A stretch of 64,000 nt of DNA from Pogonophryne albipinna (GCA_028583405.1 CM053251.1:2820531-2884530), one strand, 5' to 3'. Shown: positions 23,071-33,654, counted from the first letter of the stretch. Made by a program: numbers and translations. The notes: generated by a model from the sequence alone, not told the origin.

Positions 23071-23320
23071 AGATCGCACATCAGTCCTGTGTACAGATCA
23101 GTTCGATAAAGTCATGCCTAAACAGCGACATTTTACACGATAAATACGGGTTTAAATAGCTGCATTTGTCACGGAAGGCGAGTGGCAGCTACAGTAAACT
23201 TTCTCTTACTCTGGCATCTTGTGGCAACTCCCGTTGAGCAGCGGCAGATGCCTCGGCAAGTTGTGGCATCTGTGGCATATGCCGGAAGTACTTGCCACTG
23301 CCTGCAGATGCCCCGAAATG
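23071..23320 (-). repeat. Inverted repeat, right arm
   Basis: Reverse complement of 18187-18468. The shared core includes acacgataaatacgggttta, the cattttacacg segment and gcatatgccggaagtacttg. Both arms end outward with similar catttcg bases, giving a rough element edge. A short direct repeat flanking the whole unit was not recognised. Confidence 0.85.
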
Positions 23321-23775
23321 CGCTTGCTGTCTCTCGATATTTTATTAGCCTATGTAGGTAGGAACTGTATGCATCGCTAAGGTTAATTTAAATTGGCTAT
23401 GTTCAAGTATGTAGACAATCTAACGTCGAAGTAGTGTATGTGAAATCAACCTCACAATAAGATGTGTATATTATAATAATTAATGTCATATTTCAAGATG
23501 ATTACCTAGATATTACAATATGGTTGGTTGAGCTGGAGCATTATTGAGCTTACACGTTAACGTCACAGTCATCTGAACAATGAACCCAAATCTTGTTGTT
23601 TTTATTAATTGCATTACCAAATGGTTATCAAATAAACAGTAAGCATTGGTAACACAACTTCCAAAGTTACAGTAAAATAAAAAGGACCCTGACTCGGACA
23701 ATACACAATCCAACATGTTCAACAGAAGAGAATCAGTTATATTGTTTGTACACATGGTACTTTACATATATATAT
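23321..23775. other. Spacer, no gene seen
   Basis: AT-rich DNA without a recognisable gene, RNA or repeat end, apart from the tatatatat run that precedes the next hAT element. Confidence 0.5.
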
Positions 23776-24520
23776 CAGGGTTTCCGTTAGCCGGTAATTA
23801 CCGGTTTTTAGCTGGTAAAATTGAATAAAAACCGGTAAATTCAAAACCTGCCGGTCAAAATGTCCGATGCTCCGATCGATTGGCCGCCGATCATTATCGG
23901 CCGATATTCACTCTTAATAGTTTGATCTGTGCTCTCTATAAAGGCCGATCAGGAGAGCTGGATCTGATCGATATGGACATAAACGCGAGTGAAGTGTAAC
24001 CGGACGCGAGAGAGAGATCAGATCAGCTGCTGAGTCTGACCTGAAGCCCCGCCCACTGTTTAGCGCGCTGCATGAGAAACTGACGGGCTGTCAGGAGAGA
24101 GAGGGAGGGAGAGAGAGGGAGGGAGAGAGGAAAAGAGAGGATCCGTTTCTCCCGTGTTATTATTCAAAGTTAATGTAAACTTTTGAATAATGTACTTTAT
24201 CTACTACAAGTAGTTTATTTGAATGTAATAATTATGTTGTTTGTTGTTTGTGGAATCATTTATTGAAAAATGAATCTGAATTTTTTGATCTGTTATAAAA
24301 TTTACGATTATAAACTGAAGCAATATAAACATGACTCCCATTAACTGCGTTTTAAACATCAGCATATCCGGTCCTAGTCCGGTAATTACCTGCTAACGGA
24401 TACTCTGCTACACCATTATTATTATTATTATTGAAACATGACCGGTAAGTTTCAAATTTGTCCGGTAAAATAAATTCTGTTCGGACATTTGACCGGCGAG
24501 AAAAAATCCTAGCGGAAACC

Positions 24521-24523
<3 letters not shown>
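23776..24523. mobile_element. hAT MITE (cagggtttccgttag family)
   Basis: A 748-bp element with ends CAGGGTTTCCGTTAG and CTAGCGGAAACCCTG, inverted with one or two mismatches. It is flanked by atatatat on both sides, compatible with an 8-bp hAT target duplication in TA-rich DNA. Sub-terminal accggt and gccggt motifs repeat many times and could be transposase-binding sites. It has no transposase. Its right end resembles that of the hAT fragment at 10566-11350. Confidence 0.82.
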
Positions 24524-24556
<33 letters not shown>

Positions 24557-25581
24557 TGTTTAAGGTGTCCAGGTGATGCAGACAGGCTGGACCAGAGAGT
24601 GAGAGACAGAACTGGACTCCTCACAGCAGTGAACTTCAGCTCAGGTACAAAGACTCTTTTTTTTCATACTGTACAAAGAATCAAGAAAGATATTTGTTTA
24701 AATAAATGAAGTATTGACTTTAATACACTGATATACATTCCATTAAACAATACTAAATACTAGATCACCTACACATCAGTTAAGTTGAGGGTTTTTTCCA
24801 TGCAAAAAGTTACATTTAGATGTTAACAAGCACTATGATTTTGTCAGCTTTCTAATTTCATGTATTGAAGGCAAAGATATTTAACACATAGTGAGAACTG
24901 CTACTATTTATCTCTCAATATTGTCTGTAAAAAACGTGGTAAAAGTGATTCTTTCAGTGAGACAACAGAGCAAGCTTCTACAGTTGCACTACGTTTTGAT
25001 AACAGTTAAATATTATTTTGATAATAACATATATTTCAATGTTGATGAACTTCATACTGTTCATTCATAATCTGATTGTCTTTGTAGCTCACTGTTGAAA
25101 TAAAAAAAAACATTACAATTAAAAAATAATGATATCTACAGGCCCTAAACACACAAACACACCGCTTTCATAAATAACAAACTTGTTCAGCAATAATATG
25201 TTTTATATTTCCTGTCATTTTTGTTAGGAAAAGACATGCCTGAAAGACACAACATTTTCTCCTTCTCTGAGGGTCAAGAAGAACATCCAAGAGGAACATT
25301 AAAAGCTGATGTTATGAGATTTTAAGACCAGTACAGGACCTTCACTAAGAAACTACTTTTATTGTAAAAACAGTCAGCTGATCGAATGCACCTATTTCCA
25401 CATCAACACTCCATCAGCTGATTATTTCTATTTGCCTCACTTTATGAGCTTCACATCGCTTGTGCCTTGTACCGCAGAGTTTGCAACGTCACAAATAAAT
25501 GGGGCCAATCTTCAGTCAGATGTGAATGTGTAATCTAACATTTTCAGTAAGAATAATGGACAAAAGGAGTACAAATACAAT
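24524..25581. other. Microsatellite then non-coding DNA
   Basis: A (TA)n run at 24524-24553 is followed by about 1 kb of AT-rich DNA. Two exon-sized pieces, near 24567-24642 and 25229-25325, look less AT-rich and could be decayed exons, but I recognise no protein. Confidence 0.4.
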
Positions 25582-25883
25582 TTATTGAAATGTGAACCAA
25601 AAGTTAATCAAACATGTTTTAAATAAAAAGCACATATGGACAGAAGGTGTAAACCTATTAAATGTATAAGTAAACACATTTAGTCAAATAAAGTGACAGA
25701 CTAGGCCTGTGCAGTTGGTATCAGCTATGACCAGCATGGGCTCCTCCATCAGGCCTGGTCCTCCTCGCTGAGGAAAGACCCTCAGTCCTCTCCAAACCAA
25801 CAGACAGGACGTCCATCACACGGAGGTTTCTCCCTGAAGTCTCGGCAGCTCTCTGGAAACCACGCTGTCTCAATCCGTCCACA
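25582..25883 (-). other. Candidate terminal exon of small transcript
   Basis: A strong acceptor on the minus strand (cccctctcatattcag before 25883) opens an exon-like stretch, with AATAAA at 25586-25581 as a possible poly(A) signal. Two frames are open for 30-50 codons. A candidate first exon lies at 31788-31900 (ATG at 31831, donor AAG/GTAAGC). Its phase joins to the frame that starts VDGLRQRGF and stops at 25721, predicting about 68 residues. I do not recognise the protein; a non-coding RNA is equally possible. The Gypsy element would sit in the intron. Confidence 0.35.
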
Positions 25884-26001
25884 CTGAATATGAGAGGGGG
25901 AAAATGAAAATAATAAATGCTTTAGACAATAAGAAACATAAAGTTGACTGTTGAGTTGCTCAGTTTTTTTAGATTGTCAATACTATTACTGTATAACTAA
26001 T

Positions 26002-26483
26002 TGTTAAGAACTTGGATACTCAAAGGTAAGGACTCAAATGCACGACCCGGGAGCCAGAGGTAAAGTATAATTAATATACTTTATTTCTTCCACAGAATAT
26101 ATACAAAAGAAAAACACTCTTACGAGGTAACAAAAAAGGGTCCAAAGAGATACAACAAAATATCGCTCACAACGTGAGGAATTAAACTTTCAATAAGTTT
26201 CAGAAGCATAAATAAGGCAGGTAACAAAAAGAGCAACCGTGATGGGCAGAGTTCTGGCATGAGGACAGGACAAGACGAACTGACACTGAACGCTGGGAGA
26301 CTGGGGACTTTAAACACTCAACAACCATACACAGGTGAACACAATCAGGGGCGGGGCTGATACTGATGAGGGAAGTGAGTCAAGGGACCTGAAATGAGGC
26401 GTGAAACAAACAAAACAGGAAGTGAGCAATAATAACACATATATATGAAACATGATTACTAACACTTTTGACGGTGCACAACA
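26002..26483 (-). repeat. Gypsy 3' LTR
   Basis: Reads TGTTGTGCACC...TTCTTAACA on the minus strand. It holds a TATA-like TTTAAA and an AATAAA poly(A) signal (26085-26080). The last codons of pol, including its stop at 26459, lie inside this LTR. A polypurine tract (AGAGGGGGGGGG on the minus strand, about 26497-26486) abuts it, as needed for plus-strand DNA synthesis. Confidence 0.95.
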
Positions 26484-29400
26484 GTACCCCCCCCTCTAGG
26501 GCCGACTCCTGACGGCCCAGGCCGATCATAAAAATCCTGAATCAGGGTTTTATCCACAATAAACCTCGCAGGAACCCAGCATCTTGCCTCGAGACCATAA
26601 CCCACCCAATCCACCAGGAATTGTTTTCCTCGACCCCTATTGCGGACTTCCAGCAACTTGCGGACCTTGTACGTTAGGCCACCTTCGAAGAACTGGGGTG
26701 GTGGAGGGGGCTTGGAGGCGGGAATCAGCGTGCTCTCATGAACTGGTTTTATCTTGCTGACGTGGAATGTAGGGTGTACCCCCATGGTTCTGGGAAGTCT
26801 TAGGCGCACAGATACCGGATTGATGACTCTTGACACCGGAAAAGGCCCCACAAACCTTGGAGTCAACTTCTTGGAAGCCACCTGAAGTGGTAGGTCCTTG
26901 GTGGAAAGCCACACCTTTTGACCCGGTTTGTAGCTGGGAGCGGCCCTGCGGTGGATGTCTGCTACATCCTTCATCCGAGCCGAACTTCGTAGCAGAGATT
27001 GGCGAGCTCCAGCCCAAACTCGGCGACAGCGTCTAATCAAGGCGTGAGCTGATGGTACCTTAACTTCCCCTTCGTCGGTTGAGAACAGCGGCGGTTGATA
27101 ACCATTGGCACAATGGAAAGGCGAGAGACCTGTGGCCGCCGTGGGAAGAGTATTGTGTGCAAACTCCACCCAAGTGAGGTGGTCGCTCCAGTTGGTCTGG
27201 TTCTGGAAAACGAGACAGCGTAGTGTAGTCTCCAGTTCTTGATTCAGACGCTCCGATTGTCCATTTGATTGAGGGTGGTAACCTGAAGACAAGCTGACAG
27301 TAGCGCCTATGAGTCTGCAAAACTCCTTCCAGAAAGCTGAAATGAATTGTGGACCTCTGTCGGAAACAATGTCATTTGGAAATCCGTGGATCCTGAATAT
27401 CTGGTTCATCATGACCTCTGCGGTACTCTTGGCAGAGGGGATCTTGGTTAGAGGAATGAAATGAACCATCTTGGAGAACCGGTCCACCACTGTCAGAACC
27501 GTAGTTTTGCCTCTGGACGAGGGAAGACCTGTCACAAAGTCCATAGATATATGTGACCAGGGACGTTGAGGAATCGGCAGTGGTTGGAGCAAACCCATCT
27601 TGACCTGGGACGAGGTCTTATTGCAGGCACACACCGGACAAGCCGCGACGTACTCCTGCACATCCTTCTTCATGGCTGGCCACCAGAAACGCTGCTTAAT
27701 CCTGTACATAGTCCTTTTAACTCCAGGGTGGCACGAGATCACCGACGTGTGGGCCCAGTGGATGACCTTAGAGTGGAGAGACACAGGAACAAAGAGCAGG
27801 TGGTTTGGACCTTTGCTAGGTGCTGGGTTTAATGCGTTAGCCTGTTTAACGTCCAATTCTAGTTGCCAGGAAAAGGCTCCGACCATACGGTTTAATGGAA
27901 GGATGGTCTTGGGCTCTACCGAAAAAGGTTCTGGATCGAAAAGGCGAGACAAGGCATCAGGCTTCTGATTCTGAGATCCGGGACGGAAAGAGAGAGTGAA
28001 GTTGAACCTACTGAAAAATAGAGTCCACCTGGCCTGCCGAGAGTTGAGGCGTTTAGCCTTTCTGATATACTCCAGGTTTTTATGGTCTGTCCAAACTAAG
28101 AACGGCTGTTCTGCCCCCTCCAACCAGTGTCTCCATTCCTCCAGAGCAGCTTTTACAGCTAACAGTTCCTTATTTCCCACATCGTAGTTCTTCTCTGCCG
28201 CCGTCAGCTTCCGCGACAGGAAGGCACATGGGTGTATCCTGTTGTCCTTCAAGGATGTTTGGGACAAAATGCCTCCAATTCCCTCATTGGAAGCATCGAC
28301 CTCGACCACAAACTGGCGCTGGGGATCCGGAATGGTGAGAATCGGCGCTGTGGTGAACCTCTCCCTGAGGAGCTGGAAAGCGCAGTCAGCCTGGGGAGTC
28401 CACTTGAAGGGGACTTTGGAAGAAGTCAGAACATGCAGAGGAGCAGCTACAGAACTGAAGTTTCTTATAAACTTTCTGTAGAAGTTTGCAAACCCTAAGA
28501 ACTGCTGAACCTTCTTCCTGGAGTCTGGTGTTGGCCACTTGGAAACTGCACTGACTTTAGCAGGTTCCATCTGCATCTGGTTTGGTGAGATTATATATCC
28601 TAGAAAGGCCACCTTTTCTACGTGAAACTCACACTTCTCTGCCTTGACATATAATTGATTTTCGAGTAGTTTCTGCAGAACCTGACGGACATGGTGAACA
28701 TGGGACTTAGAGTCTGGTGAGAAAATCAAAATGTCATCAAGGTACACAAACACAGAAACATTCAAAAATTCCCGCAAAACCTCATTCACAAAACCCTGAA
28801 ACACAGCCGGTGCATTACACAGTCCAAAAGGCATCACAAGGTATTCATAGTGACCGCTCTGAGTATTAAATCCTGTTTTCCACTCATCCCCTTCCCTTAT
28901 TCTAACCAAGTGATAAGCATTTCTTAAGTCCAGCTTGGTAAAAATCTTGGCAGTCTGAAGTAGCTCGAAAGCAGAGGACATGAGTGGCAGAGGATAGCGG
29001 TTTTTCACCGTAATGTCATTAAGAGGGCTGTAGTCTATGCAAGGTCTCAGAGAACCGTCCTTTTTTCCTACGAAGAAAAATCCCGCTCCAGCTGGGGAAG
29101 ATGAAGGACGGATAATCCCTGATTTGAGAGAAGCGGAAATGTAGTCGTCCATTGCCGCTCTCTCTGGCCTTGAGATCGAATACAGTTTTCCCTTGGGAAT
29201 GGGGGCCCCCGGTAAGAGATTAATGGGGCAATCAAAAGGTCGGTGAGGAGGTAACGACATGGCTTTTGATTTGTTAAATTCTTCCTTAAGATCATGATAA
29301 CATGACGGTACTTTCTGTAGGTCAGGATAGTCTGGGTGATCAATGACGATCCTACTAGGGTCTGTTGGTGCTTTAACAGAGCGTGAATGTTTACACCTGT

Positions 29401-29884
29401 TAATGCAATCCTCTCCCCACTCCTTAACCTTTCCTGAGCGCCAGTCAATGTGTGGGTTGTGGATTTTTAGCCACGGAAAACCCAAAATAACCGGATGCTG
29501 AGCAGATTCAAAAATGTGAAACTGCATAACTTCAGTGTGGTCATTATTTACAGTGATCTGGATAGGTTCTGTGCAGTGGGTGACTGTAAACAACAAACGT
29601 CCGTCTAAAGCACTGGCGGTAATGGGAGAAGATAGAGGGACAGTTTTTATACCAAGCTGTTTGACTATGCCCCAATCCATAAGACTTTCGTCCGCTCCTG
29701 AGTCTATTAGCACTCCTTGGGAAATGACCTGATCATTAATAAAAATGTTTACCTTGGTAACTGGACGAGGAGGAAAGTCTGTGGAAAACTTGCTCACCAG
29801 CACCCTCCTCTTGGCTGGTAAGCTTGCTCTTTTCCCGGACATGACGCGAGTTGGTGACCCGGCTGGCCACAGTAGAAACAACAC
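26459..29884 (-). CDS. pol: Gypsy Pol polyprotein
   Basis: An intact frame of 1141 codons. Seen in order: aspartic protease ([11 protein letters not shown], residues ~60-70); reverse transcriptase with YLDDILIFS (~390); RNase H ([16 protein letters not shown], ~535); the integrase HHCC zinc site ([14 protein letters not shown]...CPVC, ~720-760); the D,D,E core ([27 protein letters not shown]); and a C-terminal chromodomain ([10 protein letters not shown]...WVGYG). Chromodomains bind modified histone tails and can steer integration. The frame lies at -1 to gag and overlaps it, so it is probably made as Gag-Pol by frameshifting at GGGAAAA, and the ATG at 29884 need not be used. No disabling lesion was seen. 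Confidence 0.93.
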   Translation of the reverse strand: MLFLLWPAGSPTRVMSGKRASLPAKRRVLVSKFSTDFPPRPVTKVNIFINDQVISQGVLIDSGADESLMDWGIVKQLGIKTVPLSSPITASALDGRLLFTVTHCTEPIQITVNNDHTEVMQFHIFESAQHPVILGFPWLKIHNPHIDWRSGKVKEWGEDCINRCKHSRSVKAPTDPSRIVIDHPDYPDLQKVPSCYHDLKEEFNKSKAMSLPPHRPFDCPINLLPGAPIPKGKLYSISRPERAAMDDYISASLKSGIIRPSSSPAGAGFFFVGKKDGSLRPCIDYSPLNDITVKNRYPLPLMSSAFELLQTAKIFTKLDLRNAYHLVRIREGDEWKTGFNTQSGHYEYLVMPFGLCNAPAVFQGFVNEVLREFLNVSVFVYLDDILIFSPDSKSHVHHVRQVLQKLLENQLYVKAEKCEFHVEKVAFLGYIISPNQMQMEPAKVSAVSKWPTPDSRKKVQQFLGFANFYRKFIRNFSSVAAPLHVLTSSKVPFKWTPQADCAFQLLRERFTTAPILTIPDPQRQFVVEVDASNEGIGGILSQTSLKDNRIHPCAFLSRKLTAAEKNYDVGNKELLAVKAALEEWRHWLEGAEQPFLVWTDHKNLEYIRKAKRLNSRQARWTLFFSRFNFTLSFRPGSQNQKPDALSRLFDPEPFSVEPKTILPLNRMVGAFSWQLELDVKQANALNPAPSKGPNHLLFVPVSLHSKVIHWAHTSVISCHPGVKRTMYRIKQRFWWPAMKKDVQEYVAACPVCACNKTSSQVKMGLLQPLPIPQRPWSHISMDFVTGLPSSRGKTTVLTVVDRFSKMVHFIPLTKIPSAKSTAEVMMNQIFRIHGFPNDIVSDRGPQFISAFWKEFCRLIGATVSLSSGYHPQSNGQSERLNQELETTLRCLVFQNQTNWSDHLTWVEFAHNTLPTAATGLSPFHCANGYQPPLFSTDEGEVKVPSAHALIRRCRRVWAGARQSLLRSSARMKDVADIHRRAAPSYKPGQKVWLSTKDLPLQVASKKLTPRFVGPFPVSRVINPVSVRLRLPRTMGVHPTFHVSKIKPVHESTLIPASKPPPPPQFFEGGLTYKVRKLLEVRNRGRGKQFLVDWVGYGLEARCWVPARFIVDKTLIQDFYDRPGPSGVGPRGGGTVVHRQKC

Positions 29885-30879
29885 CCTTCTCGTAGCCGGC
29901 GCTGTCTCTCCTCCACGGAAAGCCTGGTCCTTCCCAACTGCATGGGTTCATCTGCAACAGGCGGAGGTGCTGTCCTCCAACGGACCGAATCCGCTGGCTG
30001 GAAAACCTCCTCTGGTGGAAAGGCTCGTGGAAAAAAGCCCTGGAAACTGGGATGTCCGTCACGGCTGTGTCGACGTTCTCTCTCTCTTTCCCGAAGTCGG
30101 TTGTCGATCCGGATGGAAACGGCGATGAGAGATTCCAGGTCCCGGGGTACCTCCAGGGGAGCCAGCTGGTCCTTGATTGAATCTGCTAATCCAGTCAAAA
30201 AAGCGTCGCGAAGAGCCGGAATATTCCACCCGCTGTCCGCTGCTGCCGTGCGAAACTCGATAGCATAATCCACCACCTGGCGCTTATGCTGCCGCATCTG
30301 AAGTAGTCTTCGGCTGGCTTCTGTTGCAGGTGATGAATGGTCAAAAATACGACTCATAGTGTCTGTGAAGTCGGGTAATGAGTAACATAGTTCCGTGTCT
30401 CTGGACCATTCTGCAGTAGCCCAGGCTGCAGCTCTTCCCGTTAAATGGGACACGATGAACGCCACTTTACCATGATCTGATGAGAAAGCGCCTGGGTTGT
30501 GTTGGAAATGCAGGTCGCACTGCACCAGGAAGGCTCTGCAATTTATGGAATCTCCGGAAAACCTCTCCGGGAGAGCCAGCCGTAGTGAGGAGGAAACAGC
30601 CTGGCTCGGATTGACAGCGTCAACAGGATCCGCGACATGCCGGCGGTCAGCTGTGACTGACGTCATCGGCGGAGCAGTCTGAAGGTGAGTGATGAACTGC
30701 TGCATCTGATCCGTCAGCTGTCGTATCTGTGCAGAGAAGGAAACTTGGAGCTCGGCCTGGTTTCCTACCAGTGCCTGCACTCCTTGGCTGATTAATCCCA
30801 GCTGTTCCTCGTGATGAAAAATCCTCACGCCTTGGGCTGACAGGACGGCGTGAAGAGCTTTTGGGTCGGCTGAGTCCAT
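29794..30879 (-). CDS. gag: Gypsy Gag protein
   Basis: 361 residues starting [12 protein letters not shown], with ATG only 16 bases after the 5' LTR. The N-terminal part is helical with a heptad-like segment ([20 protein letters not shown]). The middle resembles the Ty3/Gypsy gag capsid domain ([15 protein letters not shown]). Near the end is one CCHC zinc knuckle, [14 protein letters not shown] (~334-347), for RNA binding. The knuckle and the following PGK codons overlap the candidate frameshift site. The protein would assemble cytoplasmic particles that package the element's RNA. Confidence 0.9.
   Translation of the reverse strand: MDSADPKALHAVLSAQGVRIFHHEEQLGLISQGVQALVGNQAELQVSFSAQIRQLTDQMQQFITHLQTAPPMTSVTADRRHVADPVDAVNPSQAVSSSLRLALPERFSGDSINCRAFLVQCDLHFQHNPGAFSSDHGKVAFIVSHLTGRAAAWATAEWSRDTELCYSLPDFTDTMSRIFDHSSPATEASRRLLQMRQHKRQVVDYAIEFRTAAADSGWNIPALRDAFLTGLADSIKDQLAPLEVPRDLESLIAVSIRIDNRLRERERERRHSRDGHPSFQGFFPRAFPPEEVFQPADSVRWRTAPPPVADEPMQLGRTRLSVEERQRRLREGCCFYCGQPGHQLASCPGKEQAYQPRGGCW
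29830..29836 (-). promoter_or_regulatory. Candidate -1 frameshift slippery site
   Basis: On the minus strand the heptamer G GGA AAA is in the gag frame (CCG GGA AAA GAG) and fits the X XXY YYZ rule. A -1 slip puts the ribosome into the pol frame (AGA GCA AGC...), which has no stop. It lies about 36 bases before the gag stop. The sushi-derived host gene PEG10 uses a similar GGGAAAC. A downstream pseudoknot was not checked. Confidence 0.7.
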
Positions 30880-30895
30880 TGTGGTCAGTTCGTTC
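30880..30895 (-). other. Gypsy primer-binding region, self-priming type
   Basis: The 16 bases between the 5' LTR and gag read GAACGAACTGACCACA. They do not begin with TGG, as a tRNA-primed site would. Ten bases, ACGAACTGAC (30893-30884), are complementary to GTCAGTTCGT in the LTR (31179-31170), which lies about 30 bases downstream of TTTAAA. This is the layout of Tf1/sushi self-priming, in which the RNA's own 5' end primes reverse transcription. Confidence 0.65.
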
Positions 30896-31378
30896 TGTTA
30901 AGAACTTGGATACTCAAAGGTAAGGACTCAAATGCACGACCCGGGAGCCAGAGGTAAAGTATAATTAATATACTTTATTTCTTCCACAGAATATATACAA
31001 AAGAAAAACACTCTTACGAGGTAACAAAAAAAGGGTCCAAAGAGATACAACAAAATATCGCTCACAACGTGAGGAATTAAACTTTCAATAAGTTTCAGAA
31101 GCATAAATAAGGCAGGTAACAAAAAGAGCAACCGTGATGGGCAGAGTTCTGGCATGAGGACAGGACAAGACGAACTGACACTGAACGCTGGGAGACTGGG
31201 GACTTTAAACACTCAACAACCATACACAGGTGAACACAATCAGGGGCGGGGCTGATACTGATGAGGGAAGTGAGTCAAGGGACCTGAAATGAGGCGTGAA
31301 ACAAACAAAACAGGAAGTGAGCAATAATAACACATAAACATGAAACATGATTACTAACACTTTTGACGGTGCACAACA
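30896..31378 (-). repeat. Gypsy 5' LTR
   Basis: 483 bp, differing from the 3' LTR by one base in an a-run and two substitutions near cacataaacatg. A TATA-like TTTAAA at 31209-31204 predicts transcription start near 31180, exactly where the self-priming match begins. An AATAAA lies about 190 bases further on in the sense direction. Confidence 0.93.
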
Positions 31379-32335
31379 CTAATATCTCAGGTTAAGAGGC
31401 ACATTCAAATAAAGATTGGTCTTTAAATACATGTTGTCTTTTGAATTGTTTGTCTAAAGTCAAGGATCTAGAACTGGTACTTAGTTTTAATGATACAGTC
31501 TGGTTATTATGCTGTTTGGAGGAGGCCTCACAGGTAAGAGCACTAACTAGCTACCATCACATGTACCTTAGCTTGACTTAAATGTATTAAACGTGTAATT
31601 AAGTGATATCAAAATATAAATAACTAATGTCATGCAAACATATTAATATTTGCTTGATTCCAGTGTTGAATTTAGCACAATTGCATACAAACATTAAGGG
31701 GTTTTAAGATTCTGAAGTATTATGCTAAAAACTCAATAACTTAGATTATTATTTATAGTTTTGCTGAATAGTTTCATGTCCGCTTACCTTAGAAACGTAA
31801 AATGCGACGGGAGTGTGCAGATGGGGAGCATGTTAGCTTAGCTTGGTAGCTTCAGCTAGCTCTGGAACTTCCAGCTCGGTGGCAGCAGGTCCCGCCTCGG
31901 CTCCGCCTCTTTGCCCTTATTTGGAGCATGCTGGAACAGGCGGGAGTTGAACTCTGACGTCACTGTCGAGCCGTTAGTGGCCGACTCCGCCTACTAAGGG
32001 CTTCACGGCAACTGCAGAATCCTATGGGTGACGTCACGGACCCTACGTCCATTTATATATACAGTCTATGGTACCGATACATGTGTTAAATGTAGTATAG
32101 TTGTTAGGTTGGATGCGGGAATCATAGCCATAGAAGCCCGGCTCCGCATCTTAGAAAGTAATTCAACTACAATAAAGCCCATGTTAGCCGGTGAGGACCG
32201 GCAAAAGGTAGCTCCTATTAACCGTCCCCCGGCAACTCCCAAGCAGCAGGGAGACTGAAGGGGCATAACGCGAAACCCGCAGGTCCCCACCAACACGTTC
32301 ACGTATCTAACAGATATTCCCCACTCAGCGAGACA
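31379..32335. other. GC-rich promoter-like repeat region
   Basis: After 400 bp of AT-rich DNA, 31790-32060 is GC-rich with two TGACGTCA CRE motifs (near 31957 and 32030). It ends tatatatacagtctatgg, a pattern I associate with a common fish interspersed repeat. On the minus strand it would serve as a promoter for the candidate first exon 31788-31900 (ATG at 31831, donor AAG/GTAAGC). From 32080 the DNA is decayed LINE ORF1 leader. Confidence 0.4.
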
Positions 32336-32797
32336 CCCGCTGAGAAGCCAACTCTGGTTATTGGTAGCTCTATTATGAGACACGTGAATTTAGAGACCGA
32401 AGCCTCCACAGTCACATGCATTCCGGGGGCCAGAGCGGGCGACGTTGAGGCGCATCTTAAACTGCTGGCTAAGAATAAACGTAAATACAGTAGGATTGTT
32501 ATTCACGTCGGTGGTAATGATGTTCGTTTACGCTAATCAGAATGCACCAAACTTAATGTGGAGTCGGTGTGTAGTTATGCTAAAACAATGTCGGACACCG
32601 TAATCTTATCTGGTCCCCTCCCCAATCTGATCAATGATGACATGTATAGCCGCATGTCATCATTTCAGCGCTGGTTGTCTTGGTGGTGCCCAGCAAACAA
32701 TGTGGGCTTCGTAAATAATTGGACAGCCTTCTGGGGAAAACCTGGTCTGATTAAGAGAGACGGCATTCATCCTACTTTGGAAGGTAGCGTAAGGTAG
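32336..32797 (+). pseudogene. LINE ORF1 esterase (SGNH) domain, broken
   Basis: The frame reads [13 protein letters not shown] (serine block), [12 protein letters not shown] (GxND block) and KRDGIHPTLEGS (DxxH block). These are the landmarks of the SGNH/GDSL hydrolase found in ORF1 of several vertebrate LINEs such as CR1 and L2. An in-frame TAA at 32534-32536 and stops upstream disrupt it. No endonuclease or reverse transcriptase follows directly, so it is an isolated fragment. Confidence 0.75.
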
Positions 32798-33104
32798 ATG
32801 GCGCTTCATTCACAAATACAGAAAGACAAGTTTCATGGACTTTCAGTTGTGTTTTGAAGAGCATTTGTATTTGTATATATCAACTAAAGTATATCTAATC
32901 TTGTAATTCAATAATATATAGTCTTTATATATTAAATAATCATAATAATAATGTAAATGTTTACATTACCCTTCTTTATTTGTTATGCTCATACTTTTAC
33001 CTTTACAATCGTTTGCTTTAATATGCAGTATATTTTTTGTATATTTTTGTGTTTGCTTCCTCCTGCTCCCTTTCGGACACATACTGTATGATTTATTATT
33101 ATTA

Positions 33105-33338
33105 TTAATATGAAGATATTATTAAGATAAGATAAGATGTTACTTTATTGATTGAACATTTTAGTTTAGAATGTGCTGTCCCACGGTAATTCAGAAGGCT
33201 CACGGTCACATTCTGACCATTATTTAAAACAATCGGTGCTTTCACACCGTCTACAGTTTGATTTGTATAGAGGGAGCGATTAGGTGTGGCGCATTTATCA
33301 TAGGTGATCAGAGCTAACTGCCTGCCGTCAGATTTCAT
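33105..33338 (-). other. Unrecognised 77-codon open frame
   Basis: The minus-strand frame encodes KSDGRQLALITYDKCATPNR and continues with a plausible protein-like composition (NQTVDGVKAPIVLNNG). It runs into AT-rich DNA at its C-terminal end, as an exon running into an intron or a decayed copy would. I could not assign a family. It may be a fragment of a host exon or a chance frame. Confidence 0.25.
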
Positions 33339-33444
33339 TTAAAAAACAGATCTGATTTTAAGACTATTTCTGCGCTCATAAAGAATGATAAGAATAAGAA
33401 TAATGCGTATTGAACTGGTTTAATTAATTAGTGAGTTTTTTTAA

Positions 33445-33654
33445 CACTAGAACCGCCAATCGGGTCAATTTGTGTGATGTGTGTTGTGTGTGTGTGCAAT
33501 GTAACTTTTTTCAATAAAATATTAAAGTCTCCCAGTCCGTGACTTTTCCTGAAAGTGTGTTATGTAGCACCCTATGTTGTTAAAAATTGCATTCTAATAG
33601 CGGGATTTGACAGTTTTAGGTAGGCCTATACAAAAACCTCTGGCGGTTCTAGTG
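33445..33654. mobile_element. 210-bp TTAA MITE
   Basis: Perfect 14-base inverted ends CACTAGAACCGCCA and TGGCGGTTCTAGTG, flanked by TTAA at 33441-33444 and 33655-33658. The inside has a short (GT)n run and no frame. Size, ends and TTAA duplication fit a piggyBac-mobilised MITE. Confidence 0.88.

Larger units (their letters stand above)
26002..31378 (-). mobile_element. Complete Ty3/Gypsy chromodomain retrotransposon
   Basis: A 5377-bp element bounded by two LTRs of about 482 bp and flanked by the 5-bp duplication CTAAT (25997-26001, 31379-31383). It encodes intact gag and pol. The pol order is protease, reverse transcriptase, RNase H, integrase and chromodomain, typical of chromoviruses, and the sequence style fits the vertebrate Tf1/sushi group. 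There is no envelope gene. The LTRs differ at only about three positions, so insertion is recent. It lies on the minus strand, with its 5' LTR at 30896-31378. Confidence 0.95.

Noticed and set aside
26459..29884. The Gypsy element as an endogenous retrovirus
   Set aside because: No envelope gene or extra frame between pol and the 3' LTR; the chromodomain end and gag type indicate a Ty3/Gypsy chromovirus.
30928..31212. Open frame of 94 codons in the Gypsy LTR
   Set aside because: It also occurs, in shorter form, in the other LTR, has no domain, and overlaps promoter and poly(A) signals; it is a chance frame.
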